Source: Echinarachnius parma
Taxonomy: Eukaryota; Echinodermata; Echinoidea; Clypeasteroida; Echinarachniidae
DNA length: 64,000 nt
Assembly: GCA_037951105.1 (NCBI GenBank)
Contig: JBAMJV010002065.1
Coordinates: 1-64,000 of the forward strand
Reading direction: 5' to 3'
The notes under the pieces were generated by a model. It was not told where the DNA came from, did no database searches, and saw nothing but the letters and a program-made list of their open reading frames with translations. Made by a program: the position numbers and the translations under genes. Within the stretch, counting starts at the first letter, position 1, and each line of letters starts with the position of its first letter. Positions 20,330 through 32,851 of the stretch are shown here, piece after piece.

Positions 20330-22751
20330 TGTACTAAAACAATGCCCATATTAAACATGGTTCACAAAGTGTTCCCACATTTTGATTCATATTATGAATA
20401 CAGCGTGTGCAGGTATAGGTACTTAATGCTTTAATACTAAATGTGATAAATACTAAATTATGTACATTATAAATTAAACAGTACAAATTAACTGATATTA
20501 TATTTTTAAACAACTTCATAAAGTGATAATAATATGTATGTTTTTTTTTCTTTCTTAATTTTAAGTCTAATTATGAATTAAAATAACCACCAACTCAATG
20601 AATTTTCCAGTGTGGTTGGATCACGATTGTAAGTATGTAAATGTTCAAAAATTAATTGAACACTTGTAATGTTTTATTATGTTTGTTATTGACTAACATT
20701 ACATGTATATTTAACAACATAATATTTCGTGTAGGATTTTAAATGCCTGCATATTGATTTCGTAAATGACTATAATATTCGGACGTCTTTTTAGAAATAT
20801 AATATAACATGTCTCATTTTATTTTATGCTGTTTTATTTGTTTTGCTCGTGGGCATTTTTTTGTTTGAAAGGTAATATGACTCATACAAAAAATGTTATT
20901 GTTGTACATTTCATTATTAATACAAATATGAATCCGTGCTAGTTTCAGTTTATAGCCATATTTATACTTCGTTTTTGTACGTTTGTTTGTGCCGTTTTTG
21001 CCTATTAATTACACTACGTTTTTATATTTATTTTATCATATACTCAAACTATTAACGTTTTGTTATTTATTTTAGCGCAGCTGTGCAATATACAGTAGGT
21101 TTAGGTTACATATTTAACTAAACGTTTAGTTGTAAATTGTATTAGTTATTTCACAACCATATTTTTTACCCACCACTCGCGTATAGAATAAGTTATAGAG
21201 TAACAAATAAATAAATCATCTGCTTATGTTGTTTTCTGTTATTATATTGTTGTCACAAATTATTGAAACAGAATTAAATCGTGAAATGTTATGAAAAGTT
21301 GAAGTGGTCACATTTACAATAAGATTGTGGTTTATACCAGAAACTTGATTAAGCTTTTTTTTAATGTTTAGAGTTTATAGATATCCGTAGTTAGTATCCC
21401 TAACATGATTTTAGAGAGAGAAAACATTAATCTTTTAAATAATTGTGTTTTTTGTGACAGGAGCTCGATGTTTTCTTGTATGATATAGCTATTTTATGAT
21501 AACAAATTTACGTAGTGACGTCTCTATTTACGACCCTCAAAAATAAAATCCGTCTTTTTTAAGTACTTCGATATCAGCTGAGGAGGTTTTGTTATGTCAT
21601 GTTCTTCGACTCTACATTTCATGTTTAGTTAATTTCGTACTTAAGATATACAACTTTGTTACCATGCAGTGCTGTACATGTATATTATTTGGTAATGAAA
21701 ATAAAAAACGACCTATTTATGCATCTCTTGTTTGTTCTTGTTATCAGTACTTTTACATTTCGTTTCAATCAATATTTGTTTATCATGTAAAGCCAAATAA
21801 TGTAGGTTAGCTTATATTACATCATATATGGATATTCCGAGTCAAATATTAATTTTGATTATTGTATTTCGAACGGGATATTTCTCAGCGAAGAAATTAA
21901 TAATTACTCATTGATTCATTATAATACAATAAACAATTCCAAAACACATGCACCATTATCGATTATGCACAAGAAATATACACACATTCTTCCTCGCTCA
22001 CATTCTTCCTCGCTGACATACATAATTAGCAAGTTAACTACAATATGTTTTACAATCAGACAAAACTAAATTTCGGTGAATAATATCTTCGTTGTCATGG
22101 TTATTCTTGAATGTTGTGTTTTTTATAGCCACAACTACTATCCATCTCAGTACAGTGGAGCCTCGTCGTGATAACTTTGGGACTATGAACATTAATGTGT
22201 TATATAACGTACCATTTCATAACATGGGCATTTATTTTAGCATTTTAAAGGTGTTGCAAAGACATCACATACAGATTTTCTAACAGATTATAATATTAAC
22301 TATACAAATTTAAGAAAATACAAAACTACTTTAAAACAAACAACAAACATTTGATAATTGGAAATGCACTTTAAAAAAGAGAAGAAGAACGTAGTTTTAC
22401 TGTTTGTATTAATTTAAAAATTATTAAGGTTGTTATTATTATTATCATTATCATAATTATCAGGGTAAGCGTGAACAAACGAATAATTACTAAGAGCTAG
22501 GACCAGCAATGACCTTGTTTAAAGAGAGTTTTGTTATCAGCTCTTCATTACGAGGTTCAACATGTAGTTATAAGCACATTTTGAACGAAATCCATCAAGC
22601 ACCGAAAACAAAAATGTTTGAGTAAAATCAGGGCTATTGGAAACACGGAATTCTATGTGACGTATTTAATTGTGAAGCTGCATTTATTGGTTGATCAGAT
22701 GATCTGTTTGGTACATTCTACATCAAAGAAAAGCAATCTTAGAAAGTGTCG
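20330..22751 (+). other. AT-rich non-coding sequence (copy A)
   Basis: No exon, RNA gene or transposon terminus recognised; the only open frames are short. Matched by 39530-41973 in copy B. Confidence 0.5.
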
Positions 22752-24150
22752 TGTTACGACACGATTTAATAAAAAGGCTATCGAAACAAAAGAAGTTGTA
22801 AAGTTCAAACAAAACAACTTTATTAAAGTCTTCTTCCTTTTTGATCAGACAAGATCTCATACACAATGTAATATATTCATGAAAACATCATACAACCAGC
22901 TACTAACAGTAAATATGGCGATTAGCTTACAAATAATCCAGTTAGCAGTGTGTAAGGATGAAGAAAGTCCTCTCAGTATATATAAGTCCGAACGAGTCCA
23001 AATAAGTGGGGAGAAGTCTTTCAGCTTAATGAAACCCAAGGTGTAGATGCGTAGGCTATCCCGCGACGAATGACGAAGTCCCACGATGTCGGCATGATCA
23101 CCAGAAGGCGGAAGTATTCTGCGACGAAGTCCCACGGCGTCAGCGCGATCATCCGGCGACAAAGATGTCCCACGTCGAAGTCCAACAGTAACAACGATGT
23201 TGAAGCGACAATATCATCAGCAAAGATGCGAACATATCTTGGTGAATAACTCATTCATCAGCAACCGAGTTATTGAAAATATGTTGTCCAAATGTCCAAG
23301 TAGTTTTCCGCAATAAAATGTGAAGGATTATGGAAGTACTCTTTAAATTCTTCAAGCAGGTTTTTCCAGCAATGTGACATTAATGCTGGCAACAAGTAGA
23401 TAAGCAAGTCAGTTAATAACTCATTCGCAGGTAGTAATAACTATCACGATCAACGATCTCGATAACCATCTCGAGTACGACCTCGATCACCAGGTGCGGC
23501 GTACACAGTTCAATCAACTTTCTCAGGAACACGATCTCGATAACCATCTCGAGTACGATCTCGATCACCCTGTGTGGCGTACACAGTTGATCATTCTCAG
23601 GAGCACAATTTTGTTCACCCTCTCTGGAGCACGATCTTATTAAGCTCTGAACTATTCACAATTTTTCTCCCCCACATGTGGTGAGTTTCATCACAGACTA
23701 GAATATTCCATTTCTAGAATAATCATTTAAGTTATTCATTCTTACAGTAAACACATCACTGCTAATCTGGAATCTTATCCATGACAAACAATGTAAAAAC
23801 AAAAGGCATTAAAAACAATGACCACATGACCTAATTACTTTCAAATAAACAACTTTTAATGTAAACACATGACCTTAATTTGTAAATCTGAGTCCCTAGA
23901 TTAAAAGGTAAACAACTGTGACCTTTCTTTTGAACTCTGGGTCCCTGGACCAATCTTTTATTACTAAATGTGTTGTTTACAAATATAATGAAATCAAATA
24001 AGAAATGTTTTCTGTAAGTGTCAGAACACTAATTACATGTCTTAACAAAAGTTTCCAGAACATTCTTTTCCTCTATACAATTAAACAACAATCTTTCAAA
24101 TTATAATATATAAAATAAATGTACTTTTATAGGTATTCATGACATATGTC
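22752..24150. mobile_element. Unclassified 1.4-kb insertion present in copy A only
   Basis: Copy B joins gaaagtgtcg directly to tttcatatgttactg (41960-41985), where copy A has about 1.4 kb more. The segment begins TGTTACGACACG. It has a GC-richer core with ACGAAGTCCCACG repeats (23050-23190) and two units of about 110 bp around CGATCTCGATAACCATCTCG (23450-23600). It could be a solo LTR or another element; no protein is recognised. Confidence 0.45.
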
Positions 24151-24634
24151 ATATGTTACTGTTATTTACTCATTGTGATACACCATGATTCTACATCCTC
24201 GGTAATCTTTAGTCTGAGAATATTGTATTTACTTCTTACTCTTTCAATTGAACAAAACATTGCCATGAATTGCTGCTCTTTAAAATCAAAATCATGATAT
24301 TCAAGAAACATTTTATTATAATAGTAAAGCTAATTAAATGGAGTTTAAACAAAGTGTACGTTTTAATTATGTACAAACACACCAAGATTAAAACACTACA
24401 ACGTACTTACAGAAGAAAAATACAAAACCATCATACTGTTACTGTGTTATCTATAAAGTTTCCTCTCGCAATAAGAGGTATACATTATTAAAACTATTAT
24501 TATTATTAAAACTGTAAATCATGCACCAAATTGGATACAATTGCAACATATATTTTGATACAATTTTCACTTACATTTGTTTAAATAATCAAAATTATGT
24601 AAAGAAGTAAGAACTTATTGTTTTCCCATGTCGA

Positions 24635-24960
24635 CATAGGCGTACCGGGGGGGAGGGGGGGGGGGGGTTGGGGGTTCAAACCCCCGCCCCCCCCCCCCCC
24701 CTTTGACCCCAAAATGACTGTTTTGGGGGGTTTGAACCCCCCCCCCCCCCCTTGGAAAATTATTACTGGTCTCGAGACCCAATTTGAGCGGTCTCGACCA
24801 TCATTATTGATGGCCTCGGTCTCGAAAAATGTGAAGAACCGGCCTCGAAAATGCCAAAAAGTTTTGGTCTCGACCTCGAAAATTCGGACCAGTCCTGGTC
24901 TCGGCTTCGAAATTGTTCCACGACTACACCCCCCCCCCCCCTCCCTCCCCCCCCCCTCCC
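24635..24960. mobile_element. Truncated hAT-like element at the A/B duplication junction
   Basis: Begins CATAGGCGTACC like 19217, with several GGTCTCGACC words. It stops inside a C-rich run where copy B starts (cccc|cgactttactgg). The TGGGTACGCCACTG right end is missing. Confidence 0.75.
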
Positions 24961-25593
24961 CGACTTTACTGGCATGGCATAATCATAAATAGTATTGCCT
25001 ATTTCATCTTCATTTTCTTCATTACTATCCTAAATGGTTATACTCATATCATACTTGCCATCATCATAACTATTGCAATTAATTATAACATTAATGTTTC
25101 TTAAACAAAACACACTTTTTGTCGTTGCTAAAAAAGGGAGTAATGTTTTATTTGTGTTTATCACTCACACAACAATCCTTTAATGTTTTTAAAAAGTGTT
25201 ACGCTGATTTCGCATCGAAATATAATTTTGTGATATTTTAGTACTAAAAAAGGGGAACGGCAAGTGGGAAATGAACGAGCAGTCGTCGAAATAGTTCGGC
25301 GAAAATCTAATCTCTATTATTATTACAAAATATATATAATCGTCACTTGCCTATATATACAGCTAACACAATGGCATATTTAGAATGATTTAATACTCAA
25401 ATATAATCATACAACCCCATAATACAATGGCATATTGGAATGAGTCAATAGGCTGACATAATCATACAACCTCATAACCAATATATAGCATTATCCCCAC
25501 ATTAACCTACCAAAATGGGTCATTAATATGAACGAATTCAATGTCATCAAACTGCTAATATGTGCACTTATTTGTTCTTATTGTGCATTATAG

Positions 25594-25638
25594 AGGTCAC
25601 CAGCACCGAAAATAGTAATCACTACACTCTTGAGCCAG
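25594..25638 (+). CDS. Copy B duplicate of the 45-bp tail exon
   Basis: Acceptor gcattatag and donor CCAG|gtaaga are intact. The protein is identical to that of 8900-8944. Confidence 0.6.
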
Positions 25639-28600
25639 GTAAGAAATAATAATAATAATAAGAACAATAGACAATAATAACATATTGGCAGAGCGCAATT
25701 TACAATAAGTATAGAGCCTCTAAGCGCTATTATTACCCCGGTCAACGGATACACACTGCAGCCATTCCTGCACATAATGTGCACATATTTCACTCCCTAG
25801 GAATTATTCCAACCTGTCGCCTGTTAGACGAACAACGTGATGTAAGGAACTATGTTTTTGTTCTTCCAGGTCCCTATTTATACACCTGCATTAGGTTAAA
25901 GTTATTGATGCATATTTTCAAATACATGAAGTGAGACATTTCAGTTTGTCTTAAAAACGTGTTAATAAAACAACAACAACAGCAGTTCAAATAGTCCATA
26001 CCCTTTCTAATGAGAAGGGGTACCCCCTCCCTCACGGCTCAGTCGCTTCGCTCCCTTAAAAGGCACCACCATCAATTATTTTGATGATTAAGTTTTATCA
26101 TTCCTGAGCAAACGTTAATGCGACTCGTCTTCTATATGTATCTATTTGATGCGACCTACAACGTACAGTTATTATAAAGTTAAAACAAGGATCATGATAG
26201 TTATATGAATCTCCTGTATCGAAACCTCCAGAAAATGTGACATAAAGAGAAAAATGAAAAATAACAATAAGTAAGAGAATGACAGTGACCTCAATGATGT
26301 CTTTCAACTGATTATGACTTAACAGCACCTGGCTGCAATAAATTATCTATTCTTCAGAATGTTTTTTCCGGTCATAAAGATGGTTTTAAAATTAGCGGCG
26401 GTAGAGGTCAAATGAAAATATCGACAATAGTATAAATTTAAACATGCTAAGTGTGGTTTCCTGTTTTCCATAAGTATATTACAACTTAAGGAATCTTACA
26501 AGTTTGTTGAATATATTTTATTCGGTCAACCAAAGGGGGTTACAAAGGTGATTACGTTTCAGTGGTGTATTTTATTTATCTTGAGCACCTTTTGAACCGA
26601 CATGATTGATATTATTTAGCTTTAAGAATTTTTTTTGAAGAACGCATTTTAAGATCGAATGCAATAATTAAGCTTTTTATGATTTCAAAACAAAAAACAC
26701 ATTGTAACAATAGGGCATAATACTCGTTGCAAACCAACGCAAATCTGGATTTGTTCATAAAAAACAAAATACATACATCTTTGCTATCAATATACACACT
26801 ATTGTGAAATAGGCAAAACAATTATATATTGAAATAAAATAATTCGCTTCCTTCTATCCTCTGTAAATGTAAATGATTTCGAGACAAAACTAATTGAACA
26901 TTCACAAGCGTTCACCCATATTTGGAGGGTATTCTCCGAATTTGAAACGAATGACAATAACGGGGAAACCCATGCCCGGGGATCGATACTTATATTATAT
27001 AGCTGAAGAAGGCATTTGTTGCAAAAGGCAAAAAGTGCCAGATTTTAAGCTTCCGCCTTAGTATTATACAAAATTATGATTTTCAAATGATTCTTGAATC
27101 ATTTAAAGTGACGATTAAAATTATAAACATAAATGTTATCTCATCTTTTTTTCAGTTCTTAAATGGATAGTTGAGTTTTGGTATAGAGGGCGCTACACAA
27201 AATAATTTTTTGGTGAGATAATGAAAAACTGAGTGTCAAATTTGAAAGAGCATACAATTTTAATGACAGAATAAACTTTATTTAATCGAAATCGGTTCAG
27301 AAATGGCTGAAATATCCATAAACATAACCATTTGTAATAAATGTGGGGCCCCACAAGTATTCTACAATTTTGAACCAGCCGTTATTTTTTTTTTTTTAAA
27401 TGCTTCCTCTTTTTAAAAAAAATCAAAAGAGGTTTTTAAATAGTTGTTGATTATCTCTATATCTAATCACTATTTCAACAAAACATTACATGCACAATAT
27501 TTCATTTTAAATGGTTGAAACCAATTAGTTTGTACAGAGCGCCCTCTTGAGTTTTAACGGCTCTTTTTTTATGATAACCGGCTTTTTACTTAGTCATTTG
27601 TAATTTTTCATTCATTTTGAGCATGGTGGAGTTATTTGTAATGTAATTGTGCAGGTTTTGGTTACTAAAATTCAGTTTGACCAAAACTGTACTCTCTTTA
27701 CCAAAACTCAACTATCCCTTTAATGTCTCCAAAGGTTAAAATATATATACAATAAATGTGTGGAGGGAACCAGATCATAGAGCCAATGGTGCAGCAAAGC
27801 TTCAGACTGCTTACAAACACGAGAATATTATGTATGCCGCATTTCACTATCACGTATTTTATGTAATGTTTCTCTGTAAGAGTATGATCATTGTTTATTT
27901 ATGCATTTATACATGGAAAACAACTATAAGGCTCAAGTTGAATGAATGTGTCACCATGCTTAAATAATGAAACAAAAACAAGAAATTGATATGTTTATAT
28001 ATTTTGCTGTTTTTAATATAATTCCAAACGTTTTGCTTGTATTTATTTGTACTTTATATTTTATATGTTTCTATCCAGTAATGGTTGCGGTAGAGGAGAC
28101 ACCCCCATCCCCATTGGTCAGACTCCATGAAGGGACACAGACAGAAACACCACAACATGAAAAGGCTCCTGGTATGTACTTTTTAATTTTGTTTTAATTA
28201 GCAGGTCCCCCCCCCCCATAATTTTTTTAAATTTTTTACTTAAAAACAAAAACAAAATTTCATTGTGTATGTTTGATTCCATAGCTTACAAGACATGTTA
28301 TGTGGAATTTCTGTCTCAGGTATGCACCAAATTGCACAATTTCACATCAACAAATGAAAAAGCTCCCTACTGTGGGAGAGGGACTTCCACACACTCCACC
28401 GCTCGGTCGCTTCGCTCCCTCGCATTGTCTCCCCACTTTTGAGAAGCTGCTGACACCCTTGTATGTAACATAAATGTTGCCAGAGTAAAATGCAGACTGT
28501 TTTAAACTTCCCTGATGGGTTGGGGCAGTACTGGGTTGGGGAGTGGGAGGGGGGGGGGGGGGGTTAGGGGTGACAGCTACACCATTGCTTTTGGAGGCAT

Positions 28601-31600
28601 AGTGAGACCAAATGTATGACAAGTATTTAATGATCAAATGTGAGTGGAGATGGACTGAATAGATATTCCGAATAACAGCATGTTGTATAAATTACAAATA
28701 TCAGTCTATTTAAACCAAGTTGGTAAATTCTCTGAAATATGTTTATAGACCATGGGGGGCATTCTGAAAATCCTAGGGAGTTACGTGTCGTAACTTGAAA
28801 AGATAAGACGGCGCTATGACACGTAACTATTTGTATTCTGAAAGCATACTTAAGACCGTCTTAAGTCCATATCATGCATATTAATGAGCGTACAAGAAAC
28901 GCGCATATCATAACGCGCAACCAATGACAAACTTTGTTTTATAACCAAATCCTGCATAAATGCATATCAATGCAGGGGTGTCGATCCTGGGGGGGCAGGG
29001 GGGCGGTCGCCCCCCCCCCCCCCCCCCAATGAAAATATGGGGGGGCGAACATATCATTTCGCCCCCCCCCCAATAATTCCGAAAATGAGGAAGAAAAAAA
29101 ATCGAGTGATATAATGCCAAAGAGGGGAAAGTCACATTTATCAATAATTAATCTTCAAAATAGCCGTTTTTTAGTTTGAAAAGGACTGTAAATCTCTTTT
29201 TTGCCGCGCGCATACAGTTTCTCATATTGCAAGTTTCATTTGGGTTGCGGGAACTCACCTTTTGTAATGTGTTGGGCAGCGTAATTTCTCAAACGCACAC
29301 CTCAAACGAAGTATATTAAACCCTCACCTATAGATAGAACACCATCTCAGAAAATAAAATAATCTCGGTACATATGCGCTGAACGCAAATAAAATTGGAA
29401 TATCATGTCCCCCCACATTTGAAAAAGGAGCAGATTGTCCCCCTCCCTTTGTCATTATGTATGTTTGGCTCCATACCTATATACTTCATATGACGTGAAA
29501 TTTCTGTCTCAGGTGTGCACAAAATCGCACAATTTCACGCCCAAAAATACAAAAGCTCCCTACTGTGGGAGGGGGATACCCCCTCCCACACCCTCCCCCG
29601 CTCGGTCGCTTCGCTTCCTCGCAATGTCTTTTGAGAAATTGTTGACGCCCTTGCTTAGTTTCATGGGAGCCCAATGCCCTAGACTATATCGATGGCTCTA
29701 TAGTATACATGATCACGTGGATCCATCTCATGCAAGGCTCAGTCTTTTCCTCGCTATGCCCTTTAAAAATACCTTATGAGTAGGTTCACTTTTTTTTATA
29801 CAATTTTAACACCCATGCTAGGAGCAAATGTCTGAAATCTAAAAGCCTCCGGGGGCTCCGCCCCGTGGACCCCCATTATTGTCCCCAAATGTGGGTGCCC
29901 TCCAAAGTCAGGTCTTCGAGCCATCAAGACACTTTCAATAAGCGCATAATAAAACTTCCGGGCATGCCAATGTGGGGCTTTTAGCTCTCTCATTGGTCAC
30001 TCTGGAAATTTTTTTCAAATTTCGCCCCCCCAATCTCAAAAACGGATCGACACCCCTGTATCAATGAATCACACATCGAGAGAGACCCATGCATGCACGT
30101 CCGTGCGTGATTGCATTTGCAAATCAATCTCATAAACGTTGTGCATTCTTTGTAGTTTTGTACAAGGACGTCGCAGCATTTTGATGAGTTAACAAAATAA
30201 CGAAGACCTAAACTGATAGCTTTATGAACTTTGTTTATAATGAAAATTAATTGTATTCGTCTTTATAAATTTCATTTCATTTCATTTCATTTCATTTCAT
30301 TTCAAATTTCATTTCATTTCAAACCAATTTTGTCGGGTCATGCAGTCGATCGACTCCGGATTCCTACGTCCCTGGCAGTATCAGTATTTGGTAGGCCTAA
30401 AATTGGATTTATTATATATTTATTTGTTTATTTATGTATTTCCTCTCAAAGGGTTGATTGCCCCATTGGTTTTATTTTATTAAAATTAACTTAATGTCTG
30501 AATTGTTCAGTTTACCAATCATAACAAATACACTATTTAACATAGTGATATCCAGCGTTCGAAATTGAAATAATATACTGTCACTGTTGAATGACACTGA
30601 ACAAATCAAATAATACTTGTTGGAGACACTCAAACTACACTATTGATACATCTCATGAACTTATTGCACAGTTAAACAATTAATTTTGTTTTGTTTCCGT
30701 GAAGGTCTATCAATAACATTAACAAGTATGAACATTTTGCAGTCTTTTGGTCGAGTGGCAAAGATCGAAGAGGCCGAGAGCGCATGAAAGATAACTTTCA
30801 AGCATACTTTTTCAGTCAACGCGCTCAATCTTTGTTATCACGCGCAACTACTCGCAATAAATGTATGTTCTTATTTGGTTAGACTTTCGGACACTCATTG
30901 CAGTTAGATAATGTCTTGTTCATGTCATATCGTGCAAGTGCATAGTTAAGACCGAGTTAGGACACCTCGGAGGCAGACTTAAGTTTTATCCTAAGTTGTG
31001 GCTTTCAGAATACAAATTAGCTCATTTGCATACGTGTCGTAACTTTTTAGCTCATTTGCATACGTGTCGTAACTTTAGGATGTCCTAAGTTAGGACATGT
31101 CTTAAGTCCTGTTTTCAGAATACAAATATAGTTACGACTCATAACTTAGGACAAAATCCATGACTTAGGACATGTCTTATCTTTTCAGAATGCCCCCCCC
31201 CCCCCATTACAATTTAAGTTTATAGACCATGACAATTTAAGTTGCACGCAAGTCAATGTTAATATTCAAACGCCATGTAATCAGTGGAAACTAAAAGCAA
31301 TTCATCTTTTGATTTAACGTAACTATTCCTTTTTTGTTGTTTCTTATGTACGTTGTATCATTGATAATTCATAGATCCAGTATGTTACAAGTAGCATGTA
31401 ATAGATGTAACACATTATGTGAAGCAACTATTTCCATTGTCTCGAACAGCTCTTTTTTTCATTGTTTTATTTATCTTACAAATCTAGATGGAGACAGCGT
31501 ACACAGCAGCGTAGCCAGTGAGCAACACGAGCAGAAACAAGAGCTTCTGGAGGAGAGTGAGCGAGAGGGCAGTCAAACAACATCAAGAGGTGAGAAAATC

Positions 31601-32851
31601 ATTATCAAATCATTTTCTCCTACAGTCAAACATGGCTTTATGGTTATACCTGCCTGTGGCAGCTAACCTGCATGTAGTGGCCAACAGCAGGATCCCCTAT
31701 GGCCAAACCTGACTTAGTGGCCATCTGTCTACATATAAGTCAACCTGCCTTTAGTGGCCATCAGAAGTGATCCTCTGTGCTCAAACCTGTCTTAGTGGCC
31801 ACCTTTTTATAAAGCAGCCAACCTGCCTATAAAGTGGCCGCTTGAAGTGATCTCCTACAGTCAAACCTGTCTTAGTGGTCACTTGTCTAATATGGTCGCA
31901 ACTAGCAGTAATCCATTACAGAAACAAACAGTGGTATGGGACCTGTGTATACAGGTCACCTGTCTGTAGTGACTACATTTTCCCCCCTTAAGTTGTCACC
32001 AGACACTGGTTGGTGTTGACTCAAAGACCTCAATATTTGTATAGTGAGAAATGAGCAAAGTTCTCCCTATTCCTATAGATCGCATTTGATTGTTAAATAT
32101 GTTGGTCAGATATTGTGCATCTCTAATTTAATAGATGAACAGTCTGTGAGGTGTTCTTTCTCATATTAGACACTTGATAATGTCAAGGCAGTCTGACATC
32201 GCTCACCACAATTTCGGTCAGGGTTGGGTCTGTAAAGAGTGGACCTAAATCCTCCATAAGATTGAGGTGAAGACTGAAGAAGAATACAATATTGACCATT
32301 TTCCAAGATGATAAAGGCACTGAAATGACTCATGGAATCATATTTGTTTTAAACCGAAATGCAATTGTTTCCACAGGACAGTCATTGATGTTTAGCAGAT
32401 CGGATATTGCTCATCATGACTTAGGCCAGAGCTGGGTCTGTGTTCACTCAAAGACCTTGATAAGATGGAGTTGAAGAATGAAGAAAGGATGCATATTTTA
32501 CGGAATCTTCTAGACGATGGAGCTAATGAAAAGATAAAGATCTTTATAGTAAAATTTGTAAATATTTCAATTGTTTTCTACATATTCATAGGGCACTCAC
32601 GGATGTCTAGCAGATCGGACATTGCTCATCACGACTTTGGCCAGAGCTGGGTCTGTGTGGACCTCAAAGACCTCGAGAAGCTCGAAGCCGCGAAGAATGA
32701 AGAAGAAGCGGAAGCAGAGGCCGCGAAGGCAGCAGCTGGTGGGTCGTCAGCAGGGGCTGGCCCCTCTGAACAGCACTCTCAACCAGTGGGGACAAGCGTC
32801 GTGGGGAATCTCCTGGAGACCTTCCACAACTTCTTCAAGCATGACGCCTGA
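25594..32851 (+). CDS. Orphan duplicate of the gene 1 cytoplasmic-tail exons
   Basis: Exons 25594-25638, 28079-28171, 31488-31589, the optional 32377-32474, and 32592-32851 (stop) repeat the last exons of gene 1 with all splice sites and phases intact. Over about 500 coding bases I count four differences from copy A: three synonymous and one Glu-to-Val. There are no extracellular or TM exons between gene 1's tail and this cassette. It may serve as an alternative distal tail spliced from gene 1 exon 5344-5511, be a silent duplication product, or be the second haplotype placed in tandem by assembly. The sequence alone does not decide. Confidence 0.55.
27163..27719. mobile_element. TTAA-target MITE, family 1, copy-B-specific insertion
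   Basis: Ends ATGGATAGTTGAGTTTTGG and CCAAAACTCAACTATCCCT, with TTAA at 27159-27162 and 27720-27723. Copy A is empty there (cagttcTTAAtgtctcc near 10862). Confidence 0.9.
28079..28171 (+). CDS. Copy B duplicate of the 93-bp tail exon
   Basis: The sequence matches 11227-11319 at every base of the exon, with an intact acceptor (tctatccag) and donor (gtatgt). Downstream the intron diverges completely because different repeats were inserted in A and B. Confidence 0.6.
28196..28570. mobile_element. Internal fragment of the 28973-type hAT element (copy B only)
   Basis: Shares ttctgtctcaggt, the gctccctactgtgggag segment and ctcggtcgcttcgct with 29440-29650. No termini are left. Confidence 0.55.
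28973..30058. mobile_element. Non-autonomous hAT element with 8-bp target duplication
   Basis: Termini CAGGGGTGTCGATCC and GGATCGACACCCCTG are perfect inverted repeats, flanked by TATCAATG at 28965-28972 and 30059-30066. An 8-bp duplication and CAGGG ends are hallmarks of hAT. The 1,086-bp interior has no transposase frame. Confidence 0.9.
30268..30322 (+). repeat. (ATTTC)n microsatellite
   Basis: Contiguous ATTTC units, then an interruption and two more units, inside the large foldback element. Confidence 0.85.
31488..31589 (+). CDS. Copy B duplicate of the 102-bp tail exon
   Basis: Intact acceptor (aatctag) and donor (gtgaga). Two synonymous differences from 12267-12368. Confidence 0.6.
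31615..31990 (+). repeat. Copy B minisatellite of about 85-bp units
   Basis: Same unit phrases as 12740-13135 (CTTAGTGGCCACC, AGTGATCTCCTACAGTCAAA) but rearranged, consistent with rapid turnover of tandem repeats. Confidence 0.65.
32592..32851 (+). CDS. Copy B duplicate of the gene 1 terminal exon
   Basis: Open to TGA at 32849-32851, with one amino-acid difference from 13711-13970 (Gln-Pro-Val in place of Gln-Pro-Glu before Gly-Thr-Ser). Confidence 0.6.

Larger units (their letters stand above)
8266..24634 (+). repeat. Segmental duplication, copy A
   Basis: It aligns collinearly with 24961-42574 from the shared start cgactttactggcatggc to the shared end gttttcccatgtc. The copies differ by substitutions, small indels and insertions present in one copy only. 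A-only insertions: TTAA MITE 9804-10181, diverse repeat 11331-11830, hAT-like 12390-12723, retroposon-like 17959-18290, and about 1.4 kb at 22752-24150. It holds the last four exons of gene 1. Confidence 0.9.
28755..31198. mobile_element. Large foldback element hosting a nested hAT (copy B only)
   Basis: Inverted ends GGGGGGCATTCTGAAAA and TTTTCAGAATGCCCCCC, with subterminal gataagac / gtcttatc and repeated TACGTGTCGTAACTT words. Copy A lacks it (near 12003). It carries no recognised gene besides the nested insertion. Confidence 0.7.

Noticed and set aside
22618..23046. 142-codon open frame
   Set aside because: It runs across the edge of the copy-A-only insertion and has no recognisable domain, splice context or counterpart in copy B.
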